The position numbers and the translations under genes are program-made. From positions 1-15,077 of the forward strand of contig JAUJNU010000051.1 in the NCBI GenBank assembly GCA_030448085.1: 15,077 nucleotides of DNA, written 5' to 3'. The stretch comes from Actinomycetota bacterium (GTDB lineage Bacteria; Actinomycetota; UBA4738; CADDZG01; WHSQ01). The notes below the pieces were generated by a model. The model had not been told where the DNA came from. It searched no databases and saw nothing but the letters and a program-made list of their open reading frames with translations. Below, piece after piece: positions 8,856 to 15,077 of the stretch. Each line of letters begins with the position of its first letter. The stretch's first letter is position 1.

Positions 8856-9700
8856 ATGAGGCAAAATACCCTGAGGTCACCGGAAACGGCCCACCCCCAG
8901 ACGGGCCCACCGAGCTGCGGGCGATCGTGCGTCCCCCATCCCGGGACCTTCGACCCCTCGCTCTCTCGAACTACACCTGGAGAAGAGCTCGATCGACCCC
9001 GAGCTGGCCTCCATCCAGCACCTCACCTTCACCTCCTCTTGCCCAGCCTCGGAGTGAAGCCGATCGAGCTGGCGACTGATGAGAGAGAGAAAGTTCCCTG
9101 ACGGATGCTTCACACAGGACACAGCCGTCATCCCGGGTCCCAAGGCGGCCTCCTCAGGTCGAGAGCCGGCGCGCCGTCACGCGCCGGTGAAGCAGACGAA
9201 GCGGCGAAGGCTCCCGCTCCGATCCTGGAAGCGTTGGATGTGCTCCCGAAGGGGCACCCCCGAGGGGGGTGATGTCCTCCACCTCCCCGACAAGCTCGTG
9301 GTGGGAAGGTCCCGCCGCACGAACGAGAGCGGTCGCAGGGAGGCTCCGGTGTTCAGCGCCGCCTGCGCTGGCAAGCTCGACGGTCGGCTGCGACATCCCG
9401 CCGGAGACGCTCACCCTCTCCTCGCCCTCGCCGGCGCGGGCGGCAGGACTGGTCCTCGGTCTCGCCGAGAGGCTGGCGCATGAGGCGTTCCACGGAGCAG
9501 AGCTCCTCGTGATCCCTGAGGAGGCACGCCACGGGGGGAACGCGCTCGCGGTGGGGCTGGAGGTCATCCTCGGCACCGGCTATCCCTTCATCACCCGGAC
9601 GCTGGAGCAGCAGGGCTTCACCGTGCACGCGATCGACATGTCCGAGTTCGAGAAGGCGGACGCCGGGCCCACCTGCCTGGCTCTTTTCGTCCCGGCCTAG
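8856..9700 (+). CDS. DDAH-like hydrolase (dimethylarginine/citrulline type; frame broken)
   Basis: This is a member of the guanidino-group hydrolase superfamily (dimethylargininase, EC 3.5.3.18, or citrullinase-like). Pieces across frames fit the fold: RAIVRPPSRDLRPLALSNYT, IDPELASIQHL, SLGVKPIELATDE, KFPDGCFTQDTAVI (the conserved acidic segment), RAGAPSRAGEADEAAKAPAP, GGDVLHLPDKLVVG, RTNESG, then an intact C-terminal block LAHEAFHGAELLVIPEEA to VHAIDMSEFEKADAGPTCLA with the catalytic Cys in the final TCL motif. The catalytic-His segment near 9370-9430 is scrambled by indels. The start is uncertain: ATG at 8856 is in a different frame from RAIVRPP, and a -10-like TACCCT at 8867 could instead give a start near 8876-8880. 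The stop is TAG at 9698-9700. The gene is transcribed away from the dehydrogenase operon. The native substrate is not determinable. Confidence 0.82.
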
Positions 9701-9711
9701 GCATTTGCTCG

Positions 9712-9770
9712 GGGCCGGTGCCCCGGCCTAGCTTTTCGTTCCGGGCCGGTGCCCCGGCCTAGCTTTTCGT
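9712..9770 (+). terminator. Two tandem terminator-like hairpins in a 31-bp direct repeat
   Basis: A 28-base unit, GGGCCGGTGCCCCGGCC followed by TAGCTTTTCGT, occurs perfectly at 9712-9739 and 9743-9770 (period 31). Each unit folds GGCCGG-TGCC-CCGGCC and is followed by a T-rich stretch on the plus strand, so both would stop transcription from the DDAH-like gene that ends at 9700. A third partial copy (CTTTTCGT and GGCCTAG) overlaps the end of that gene, including its TAG stop, at 9683-9700. Confidence 0.7.
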
Positions 9771-9798
9771 GCGGTCCATCCGGGCTCGCCATTCGACC

Positions 9799-9820
9799 GG
9801 CCTCGCCTCCGGGCGAGGCC
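9799..9820 (-). terminator. Hairpin downstream of pyk
   Basis: GGCCTCGCC and GGCGAGGCC form a perfect 9-bp stem with a TCCG loop, starting eight bases past the pyk stop. There is no U-tract on the minus strand. It may act as a U-less terminator or an mRNA 3' stabiliser between convergent genes. Confidence 0.6.
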
Positions 9821-9827
9821 GCAGCCC

Positions 9828-11270
9828 CTAACCCACCTTGACGAGACGGACGTAGTCGGTCGTTCCCGCGGGGTTGCCGGGTGTCCCGGCGACGATGGCG
9901 ACATGCTCTCTCGGCCGCACGATCCCGGCCCCCAGGCACGCCGCGCAGGCACGCTCGACGTCCTCTTCCGCGGTCAGGTCCGGGGGTGTGGCTCCAACCG
10001 GGAGGGGCGTGACGCCCCAGGTAAGACAGAGAGCGCCGAGAACGCTCCGCACCTCCGAGAGAGCGACTATCCGCATCGCGGGACGGAAGGCGGCCACCCT
10101 CATCGGGGTCGAGCCCGTCCTCGTCGGGCACAGGATGGCCGACACGCTGAGGTCGGCGGCAGCTTGGACCGCGGCGTGCGCGACCGCCCAGGACATCGGG
10201 TCGTCGTACATGTCGGCCCGCAGGGGCTGAGCCCTTCTCTCCATGAGCTCGGCCTTCGCCGCCTCCGCTTCCTCGGCTATCTCGACCATCTTGAGCACGG
10301 TTTCCATCGGGTGGTGCCCTACCGCAGTCTCCTCAGAGAGCATGAGAGCGTCGGTACCGTCGAGCACCGCGTTCGCAACGTCCGCCACCTCTGCACGCGT
10401 GGGCAGCGGGGCCCTCGTCATGGACTCCAGCATCTGAGTGGCGGTGATCACCGGCTTCCCCGCTTTGTTGCACGCCGAGATGATGCGCTTCTGCAGGTGC
10501 GGGACGCGGCTCACCGGCAGCTGGATGCCGAGGTCCCCCCTCGCCACCATCACTGCGTCCGCCTCCCGCACGATCCCGCGCAGGTTTTCGACCGCCGAAC
10601 GGGTCTCGATCTTGGCGACGAGGTGTGGCCTGTGACCGATCTCCGGGAGGGCGGAACGCGCCCTCTGCATATCTTCCGCGTCTCGGATGAAAGACAGGCC
10701 GACGAGGTCGACCTCCATCTCCACCGCGGCCGCCAGCGCCCGTTCGTCCTCCTGAGTGAAGGCTTCGATAGCCCTCTCGGCCGAGGGGACGTGCATCCCC
10801 TTGCGCGAGCGCAGGTTCCCCCCGCGCACAACGGTCGTCATCACGTTGCCGTCCCGCACCGCCTCGGTTCGAAGGATGATCGCTCCGTCGGCGAGGAATA
10901 TCTCTTCGCCTTCGGACACCATCGAAGCAAGCTCGGGGACGCTGGTTGAGACCCTGTCCCTGTCGCCCGGCTCCTGATCGCGGGTGAGCATGAAGGTGGC
11001 GCCGGTGGCGAGGGTGACCATCTCGCTCTGGAGGAGGCCAGTTCGCATCTTCGGACCCGGGAGGTCGGCGAGGACCCCGACCACGCGGCCCAGGTCATCG
11101 GCCGCAGCGCGGGCACGCTGGACGGCTGCTGCGTGCTCCTCGCGCGCCCCATGGGCGAAGTTGAGACGGACCACGTCGACGCCCGCCTCCAGCAAGGCCC
11201 GGATCTGCTCCGGCGTGCTGGTGCTGGGCCCCAACGTGGCGACGATCTTGGTCCGTCGCACGGGGCTCAC
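9828..11270 (-). CDS. pyk: Pyruvate kinase
   Basis: This enzyme converts phosphoenolpyruvate and ADP to pyruvate and ATP, the last step of glycolysis. The protein has 480 residues, the full bacterial length. It opens RRTKIVATLGPST; it carries LNFAHG, DLPGPKMRTG, KIETRSAVENL (catalytic Lys220 and metal ligand Glu222), MVARGDLGIQLP (Asp246), VITATQMLESM and MLSEETAVGHHP, followed by the C-terminal regulatory-type domain ending VRLVKVG. Residue 74 in GPKMRTG is Lys where K+-dependent enzymes such as rabbit muscle have Glu117, so it is predicted not to need potassium. GTG at 11270 starts it, seven bases after the lpdA stop, so the two are co-transcribed. No strong ribosome site is visible; coupling to lpdA is likely. 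Confidence 0.97.
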   Translation of the reverse strand: MSPVRRTKIVATLGPSTSTPEQIRALLEAGVDVVRLNFAHGAREEHAAAVQRARAAADDLGRVVGVLADLPGPKMRTGLLQSEMVTLATGATFMLTRDQEPGDRDRVSTSVPELASMVSEGEEIFLADGAIILRTEAVRDGNVMTTVVRGGNLRSRKGMHVPSAERAIEAFTQEDERALAAAVEMEVDLVGLSFIRDAEDMQRARSALPEIGHRPHLVAKIETRSAVENLRGIVREADAVMVARGDLGIQLPVSRVPHLQKRIISACNKAGKPVITATQMLESMTRAPLPTRAEVADVANAVLDGTDALMLSEETAVGHHPMETVLKMVEIAEEAEAAKAELMERRAQPLRADMYDDPMSWAVAHAAVQAAADLSVSAILCPTRTGSTPMRVAAFRPAMRIVALSEVRSVLGALCLTWGVTPLPVGATPPDLTAEEDVERACAACLGAGIVRPREHVAIVAGTPGNPAGTTDYVRLVKVG

Positions 11271-11277
11271 CTTGCTA

Positions 11278-12705
11278 TCAGGCGCCGTGAAGGGGCTTGC
11301 CCGCGAGTTCCAAGAACGTCTCTCCCACGGCCTCGGACAAGGTCGGGTGCGGGTGGATCAGCTCGGCGAGCTCTTCGGGGAAGGCCTCCCAGGCGGTCGC
11401 GAGCATCGCCTCGGAGATCAGGTCGGAGGCCCGGGGGCCGACGATGTGGACCCCGAGGATCGCTCCGTCCTTCTCGGCAACCGTCTTCACGAAGCCCTGC
11501 CCGCCCCCCAGCATCAGCGCCCTTGCGTTCGCGGAGAACGGGTACCTCTTCGTCACGACCTCGAGGTTCATCTCCCTCGCCTTCTGCTCGGTCAGGCCCA
11601 CGGCCGCGACCTCCGGAGAGCAGTAGATGACGTGAGGGATCTGGCTGTAGTCGACGGGGGCCGGGTTCTCGCCGGCCAAGCGCTCGGCGATCTTCATGCC
11701 TTCGATGAAGGCGGTGTGGGCAAGTTGGGGGTGTGGCCAGTTCGCGTCGGGGATGTGGACGGCGTCGCCTATGGCATAGACGCCCTCGACGCTGGTCCGG
11801 AAGTTGACGTCGGTGACGATGAATCCCCGGTCGGTCTTGACGCCTGCCTCTTCGAGCCCGATCCCGTCCGTGCGCGGAGCCCGACCGATCGCGACGAACA
11901 TCTTCTCGCCAGAGATCGTCTGGCTCGTGCCGTCCTTGTCGATGATCACCTCGACCCCGGACTCGCTCGTCCTGGCGTCCGTGACCGAGACCCCGAGGTG
12001 GAACTTGATGCCGCGCTTCATGAGGAACTTGTGGAGGGCCTCGGAGATATCGGAGTCCTCTGCGGGAGCGATCCGAGGAAGCATCTCGACGACCTCGACC
12101 TCTGCCCCCAGGGACCTATAGAGACTTGCGAACTCGAGGCCGATGTAGTTGCCTCCGACGACCACCACAGAGCCTGGAACGCTGTCGGCATCGAGCCCAT
12201 GGTTCGAGTTGTAGACGCGCTCTCCGTCCGCGGGCATGAAGGGAAGGTCACGCGGGTACGAGCCGGGAGCGAGGATCAGCCCCTTTTCCGCCTGGAGGCT
12301 GCGCTCGCCATCGGCGGTCTTCACGACGATCGTGCGAGGGCCGGCCACGCGTCCCTCTCCCTCGACCAGCTCCACCTTCTTGTGCCTGACGAGGCCCTGC
12401 AAACCTTTGTACATGCGGCCGACCACAGACTCTTTGAAGGTGAGGACCTTGCCCCAGTCGACCTCGGGCTCTGCCGAGACCATCACGCCGAAGTCACCGG
12501 CGTGCCTGATCTCGTCCACCAGCTCTGCAGAGTGAAGGAGAGCCTTGGTCGGGATGCAGCCGCGATGAAGGCAGGTGCCGCCTACCTTGTCTTTCTCGAC
12601 CATCGCCACGGAAAGTCCGAGGGCCCTCGCTCGGAAGGCGGCCGAGTAGCCCCCGTTTCCTCCACCGAGGATGACCACGTCGAACGTCTCCGACCCCTGC
12701 GCCAC
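11278..12705 (-). CDS. lpdA: Dihydrolipoyl dehydrogenase (E3)
   Basis: E3 reoxidises dihydrolipoyl groups on E2 and passes electrons to NAD+. The 475-residue protein has the N-terminal FAD fold (VVILGGGNGGYSAAFRA), the redox disulfide GGTCLHRGCIP (C45, C50), a second nucleotide fold (VVVVGGNYIGLEFASLYRSL), the FAD site VEGVYAIGDAV, and the C-terminal HPHPTLSE active-site His/Glu pair (H453, E458) used by the partner subunit. GTG at 12705 is chosen because GGGAGG lies six bases upstream. It is followed by pyk. It probably serves the E1/E2 complex encoded about 2.6 kb away on the same strand, although the DDAH-like gene on the opposite strand interrupts any single operon. The gene is intact throughout. 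Confidence 0.97.
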   Translation of the reverse strand: MAQGSETFDVVILGGGNGGYSAAFRARALGLSVAMVEKDKVGGTCLHRGCIPTKALLHSAELVDEIRHAGDFGVMVSAEPEVDWGKVLTFKESVVGRMYKGLQGLVRHKKVELVEGEGRVAGPRTIVVKTADGERSLQAEKGLILAPGSYPRDLPFMPADGERVYNSNHGLDADSVPGSVVVVGGNYIGLEFASLYRSLGAEVEVVEMLPRIAPAEDSDISEALHKFLMKRGIKFHLGVSVTDARTSESGVEVIIDKDGTSQTISGEKMFVAIGRAPRTDGIGLEEAGVKTDRGFIVTDVNFRTSVEGVYAIGDAVHIPDANWPHPQLAHTAFIEGMKIAERLAGENPAPVDYSQIPHVIYCSPEVAAVGLTEQKAREMNLEVVTKRYPFSANARALMLGGGQGFVKTVAEKDGAILGVHIVGPRASDLISEAMLATAWEAFPEELAELIHPHPTLSEAVGETFLELAGKPLHGA

Positions 12706-12711
12706 GACAAA

Positions 12712-12717
12712 CCTCCC
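12712..12717 (-). promoter_or_regulatory. Ribosome binding site of lpdA
   Basis: CCTCCC on the plus strand is GGGAGG on the coding strand, six bases before the GTG at 12705; it decides this start. Confidence 0.7.
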
Positions 12718-12785
12718 AAAGCTAGTCCGAAGCTTCGACCCTACACGGGGGACCTACGCCCTCTGCTCCCCGGTTCTAGCGGGCA

Positions 12786-12791
12786 TAGACT
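12786..12791 (+). promoter_or_regulatory. Candidate -10 box of the small gene at 12798
   Basis: TAGACT lies six bases before the ATG at 12798, so a transcript from it would start at or near the start codon (leaderless). No matching -35 is evident. The rest of the 12706-12797 divergent gap holds a 10-base palindrome CGAAGCTTCG at 12728-12737, which could be an operator for lpdA but is short enough to be chance. Confidence 0.4.
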
Positions 12792-12797
12792 GCCGGC

Positions 12798-13073
12798 ATG
12801 AAGGGGGACCGGGTAGAGATCGTGGTGGATACGGGAGGCGGCTCCCAGGTGTTCGAGATCGTCGCTTCCAGAGCCGGCAGGCGCGTCGAGGTGTCGAACG
12901 CGAGGGGGGTGGTCGAGGTCTCCGAGTTGACCCGCTCCGGTCAGGTCGTTCGCTCCAGCCGCTTCATGGCCACACGCGTCATAGCTCTCGTCGAGTATCC
13001 CGCCGCCGACGAAGAAAGAGAGCCCACGGCCCGCCACCCGAAGGAGCCGGAGAACCAATCCTCCCTGCTCTAG
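12798..13073 (+). CDS. Small hypothetical protein
   Basis: I do not recognise this 91-residue protein. It starts MKGDRVEIVVDTGGGSQVFE. The first 75 residues alternate short beta-like hydrophobic strands with charged turns (FEIVASRAGRRVEVSNARG, VIALVEYP), suggesting a small beta-rich soluble domain. The last 20 residues are polar, acidic and Pro-rich (EEREPTARHPKEPE) and likely disordered. There is no signal peptide, membrane segment, or cysteine. ATG at 12798 has no Shine-Dalgarno site, but a -10-like TAGACT immediately precedes it. It is divergent from lpdA and ends exactly where the minus-strand zinc-ribbon gene ends: the two stop codons are adjacent. Codon use matches the neighbours, which supports it as a real gene. 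Confidence 0.65.
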   Translation: MKGDRVEIVVDTGGGSQVFEIVASRAGRRVEVSNARGVVEVSELTRSGQVVRSSRFMATRVIALVEYPAADEEREPTARHPKEPENQSSLL

Positions 13074-13334
13074 CTAACGGACGCTCGTCGTACGGAGGGC
13101 GCCGCAGTGCTTGCAGTACGGAGCATGGGGCGAGATCAGCCCTCCGCACTCATCGCAGCGTCCCGGCGTCACGCGACCCGCTCTCGCTTTGCGGGCGGCC
13201 GCCACCGCGAGAGCCCCGAAGGCCACGATGAATCCGACGATCACCAGGCCCTTCACGTCGAAACCGGCCCCCAGCCCTAGGAGCAGCACCGCAACGAGAG
13301 ACAGAAGAACGAACGCCGGGACGCCCGGGATCAT
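13074..13334 (-). CDS. Small membrane protein with C-terminal zinc ribbon
   Basis: The 86-residue protein has two predicted membrane segments (about 7-24 and 28-47), then a basic stretch ARKARAGR, then a cytoplasmic zinc-ribbon CDECGG...CKHCG with four cysteines at 60, 63, 74 and 77 (CxxC, ten residues, CxxC). Such 'membrane hairpin plus zinc ribbon' proteins are common and mostly unstudied; I assign no function. The ATG at 13334 directly abuts the TAG of the hydrolase gene with no base between, so it is the second gene of that operon and is probably translated by re-initiation. Its TAG (13074-13076) is back to back with the stop of the convergent small gene. Confidence 0.8.
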   Translation of the reverse strand: MIPGVPAFVLLSLVAVLLLGLGAGFDVKGLVIVGFIVAFGALAVAAARKARAGRVTPGRCDECGGLISPHAPYCKHCGALRTTSVR

Positions 13335-14084
13335 CTAGAGGACCCTCGGCAGCCAGGCGAGCACCGCGTCCAGAGCCTCCGGCACCATCCGCAGCACGTG
13401 ATCGGCCCCCTCGATGATGTAGAGCTCCCCCGCCGGCGCTCGCTCCGCGAGCTGGTGCGCGTGGTGCACCGGGATCAGCTCGTCTTCGGTCCCGTGCACG
13501 ATCAGCACCGGCACCCGGACCTTCGAGATCACTTTCTCGGTTGCCACCTGGTCGAATTCCGCCGCCCACGCCGTCGGGTCCCGAAGCACCTCGGGGGCCA
13601 AGGGCATCCCCGCCTCCTCGGTGATCTTGCGCATCGCTTCCGCGGTGTCGGTGGCGAAGGAGACCCATGCCGCAGGAGCGGCGAGCAGTGCCACCGCGTC
13701 CACGGGCGCCCCCCGAGCCGTCACGGTGGCGGCGACTGCGCCTCCTGCCGACGACCCGACCACGGCAACGCTCAGACCGGCGACCCCGTCGAGTGCCCGG
13801 GCCGCGTCGATCGCCGCACGGGCGTCGCGGACCCACCCCTCGATAGAGAAATATCCGCGGGACTCGCGCGCCCCTCTCATGTCCACCCAAGCCGTGGCCC
13901 ACCCGTGATCGGCGAAGTCCGAGGCGATGCCGGGGTAGCCCCGGTCCCCCGGCGCGGGCGGGTTGATCGAGGGGATGCCATGCAGCAGCAGGACGAGGCC
14001 CCTTGGGCTCTCGGGCACGAACGCGCCCCCGGCCAGCCGCTGCCCATCACAGAGCGGCATGAGGTCGTGCTTCGTCGTCACCAC
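13335..14084 (-). CDS. Alpha/beta hydrolase (serine hydrolase)
   Basis: This is a 249-residue cytoplasmic hydrolase of the alpha/beta fold. The oxyanion-side motif LLLHGIP is at 33-38, the nucleophile elbow GSSAGG has Ser112, the acid is probably Asp201 in HGTEDELIPV, and the His is 229 in EGADHV. The pattern VDMRGARESRGYFS resembles acyl-peptide/esterase-type members (prolyl-oligopeptidase-like or DienLactone-like fold without a lid), so an esterase or thioesterase is the safest label; the substrate is unknown. GTG at 14084 has AAGAG upstream and a -10-like TAGACT at 14116-14111, giving a leader of about 20 bases. A second GTG lies one codon in. It is followed without a gap by the zinc-ribbon gene and is divergent from the CDF transporter. 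Confidence 0.88.
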   Translation of the reverse strand: MVTTKHDLMPLCDGQRLAGGAFVPESPRGLVLLLHGIPSINPPAPGDRGYPGIASDFADHGWATAWVDMRGARESRGYFSIEGWVRDARAAIDAARALDGVAGLSVAVVGSSAGGAVAATVTARGAPVDAVALLAAPAAWVSFATDTAEAMRKITEEAGMPLAPEVLRDPTAWAAEFDQVATEKVISKVRVPVLIVHGTEDELIPVHHAHQLAERAPAGELYIIEGADHVLRMVPEALDAVLAWLPRVL

Positions 14085-14110
14085 AGGCGTCTCTTCGGGT
14101 TCACGGCCGA

Positions 14111-14116
14111 AGTCTA
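14111..14116 (-). promoter_or_regulatory. Candidate -10 box of the hydrolase gene
   Basis: The minus strand reads TAGACT, the same hexamer found before the small gene at 12798. It sits 26 bases before the GTG at 14084, leaving room for a short leader with an AAGAG ribosome site. Confidence 0.4.
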
Positions 14117-14119
14117 GGG

Positions 14120-14137
14120 GTGCCGCCAGGGCGGCAC
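14120..14137. promoter_or_regulatory. Inverted repeat in the hydrolase/CDF divergent promoter region
   Basis: GTGCCGCC-AG-GGCGGCAC is a perfect 8-bp inverted repeat. It lies three bases upstream of the minus-strand TAGACT box, across the spacer and -35 region of the hydrolase promoter, and about 23 bases upstream of the plus-strand TACCCT box of the CDF gene. This is a typical operator position, though the arms could also form an mRNA hairpin. No regulator gene is seen in the window. Confidence 0.45.
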
Positions 14138-14160
14138 GTGCCGGGGCCGACCTCGGCGCG

Positions 14161-14166
14161 TACCCT
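14161..14166 (+). promoter_or_regulatory. Candidate -10 box of the CDF gene
   Basis: TACCCT lies seven bases before the ATG at 14174, so the mRNA would be nearly leaderless; no Shine-Dalgarno site precedes the ATG, which agrees with this. Confidence 0.35.
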
Positions 14167-14173
14167 CACTGAG

Positions 14174-15077
14174 ATGGATGCCAAGGTGAGGCCGGGACGG
14201 GCGCAGCGTGTGGCGCTCGTCTCGCTGCTGATAACGCTGGGATTGGCCTTCTTGAAGCTCGGCGTGTGGGTCTCCACATCCAGCCTTGCGATCCTGTCCC
14301 AGGCGTTCGACTCGTTGCTCGACCTGGCCGGGCTGAGCCTCGTCTTCGTCGGGGTCCGGGTGGCGGCGAAGCCGGCGGACGAGGGCCACCACTACGGGCA
14401 CGCGAAGGCAGAGAACCTCTCCGCGTTCGCACAGACCTTGCTGATCGGCGTGATCGTCGTCTTCCTCGCGTTCGAGGCGACGAGGCGGCTCATCTCTACG
14501 GCTCCCCCCGCGATCTCGGCCCCCTGGTACGCGTTCGCCCTTCTCGGTCTGTCCGCCGTGATCGACATCTTCCGGGTTCGGCTCCTCCTGGGCGCGGCTC
14601 GATCCGAGGGGTCCGAGGCGCTGGCGGCCGGTGCGCTGAACCTGGCGGGAGACGTGGCCACCACGATCGTGGCGCTCGTGAGCCTCTTCCTCGTGCGCCG
14701 CGGGGTACCGAACGCGGACGCGATCGGCAGCCTCATCGTCGCCGCTGTCGTGGCGCTCGGCGCCCTCCGCCTCGGCAAGAGGTCGGCGGACGTCCTGATG
14801 GATCGCTCGCCCTATTCCCTGCAGGCCATAGAGGCCGCCGCAGCCGCAGCCCCCGGCGTGACCGAGGCGCGGCGGGTGCGGGTGAGAGGCAGCGGAGGCA
14901 ACGTGTTCGCAGACATCACGGTGGCAGCCGGCAGGACGACCTCGCTGGAACGGGCGCACGATATCGCCGAAGGGGTCGAAGAGGCCGTGGGGAAGGTCGC
15001 CCCCGGGGTGGACGTGGTCGTGCACGTCGAGCCTTCGTCGGAGAGCGCCCGTCTGGGCGAGAGAGCTCAGGCTGCCG
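14174..15077 (+). CDS. Cation diffusion facilitator transporter (3' end cut by window)
   Basis: This is a metal/proton antiporter in the inner membrane that exports a divalent cation. 301 codons are present with no stop before the window edge. It has six membrane segments in the first 200 residues, then the usual cytoplasmic metal-sensing domain (about 205-285: GVTEARRVRVRGSGGNVFAD...ERAHDIAEGVEEAV). TM2 carries DSLLD (D46, D50). The TM2-TM3 loop EGHHYGHAKAEN (70-81) is the conserved 'HP.GHGKAE' region of the family. TM5 has NLAGD (N156, D160), where zinc exporters usually have HxxxD. The site is thus DD/ND, which points away from a classical zinc exporter and toward manganese or another ion; this is inference. 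ATG at 14174 starts it with no ribosome site; the gene is divergent from the hydrolase. Confidence 0.9.
   Translation, partial: MDAKVRPGRAQRVALVSLLITLGLAFLKLGVWVSTSSLAILSQAFDSLLDLAGLSLVFVGVRVAAKPADEGHHYGHAKAENLSAFAQTLLIGVIVVFLAFEATRRLISTAPPAISAPWYAFALLGLSAVIDIFRVRLLLGAARSEGSEALAAGALNLAGDVATTIVALVSLFLVRRGVPNADAIGSLIVAAVVALGALRLGKRSADVLMDRSPYSLQAIEAAAAAAPGVTEARRVRVRGSGGNVFADITVAAGRTTSLERAHDIAEGVEEAVGKVAPGVDVVVHVEPSSESARLGERAQAA

Noticed and set aside
10984..12801. A 605-codon open frame on the plus strand
   Set aside because: It is the antisense shadow of pyk and lpdA, both of which have complete motif sets; high G+C makes such long shadows common.
14114..15025. A 303-codon open frame on the minus strand
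   Set aside because: It is antisense to the CDF transporter, which has coherent membrane segments and motifs; the frame is His/Asp/Arg-rich without domain features.

Overview
The window is G+C-rich DNA. Most genes lie on the minus strand, GTG and TTG starts are frequent, intergenic gaps are short, and several TAnnnT -10-like boxes sit just upstream of start codons, two of them close enough to imply leaderless mRNAs. The enzyme types and this style fit an actinobacterium-like genome (Actinomycetota or a high-GC relative). This is inference from style; there is no rRNA or other taxonomic marker here.

Layout from left to right. (1) 1-3397, minus: a carbohydrate-type ABC importer read in the order MalG-like permease, lipoprotein solute-binding protein, MalK-like ATPase, MalF-like permease (cut by the window edge). 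(2) 3424-8681, minus: a lipoate and 2-oxoacid dehydrogenase operon read as E2 acyltransferase, lipB, E1 alpha, E1 beta, lipA. (3) 8856-9700, plus: a DDAH-like (dimethylarginine/citrulline) hydrolase, followed by tandem terminator-like repeats. (4) 9828-12705, minus: lpdA (E3) then pyk. (5) 12798-14084: a small unknown plus-strand gene facing a minus-strand pair made of an alpha/beta hydrolase and a small membrane zinc-ribbon protein. (6) 14174 to the right edge, plus: a cation diffusion facilitator, cut by the window.

The genes form a coherent metabolic unit. Pyruvate kinase makes pyruvate. E1, E2 and E3 form a lipoate-dependent 2-oxoacid dehydrogenase complex whose E1 alpha is closest in wording to the branched-chain type. 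LipB and LipA install lipoate on the E2 lipoyl domain from within the same operon.

The most striking anomaly is quality-related. From about 4440 to about 9480 every gene on both strands (E1 beta, E1 alpha, lipB, E2, DDAH) is broken by many 1-2 base indels, mostly in short homopolymers or dinucleotide repeats, while conserved motifs persist across the frame changes. The genes on both sides are intact. I read this as a poorly polished stretch of assembly, not as real gene decay. I did not find a clearly novel biological system. The items most worth a second look are the tandem terminator repeats, the inverted repeat over the hydrolase promoter, the CDF transporter with a DD/ND metal site, and lipB embedded between E2 and E1.
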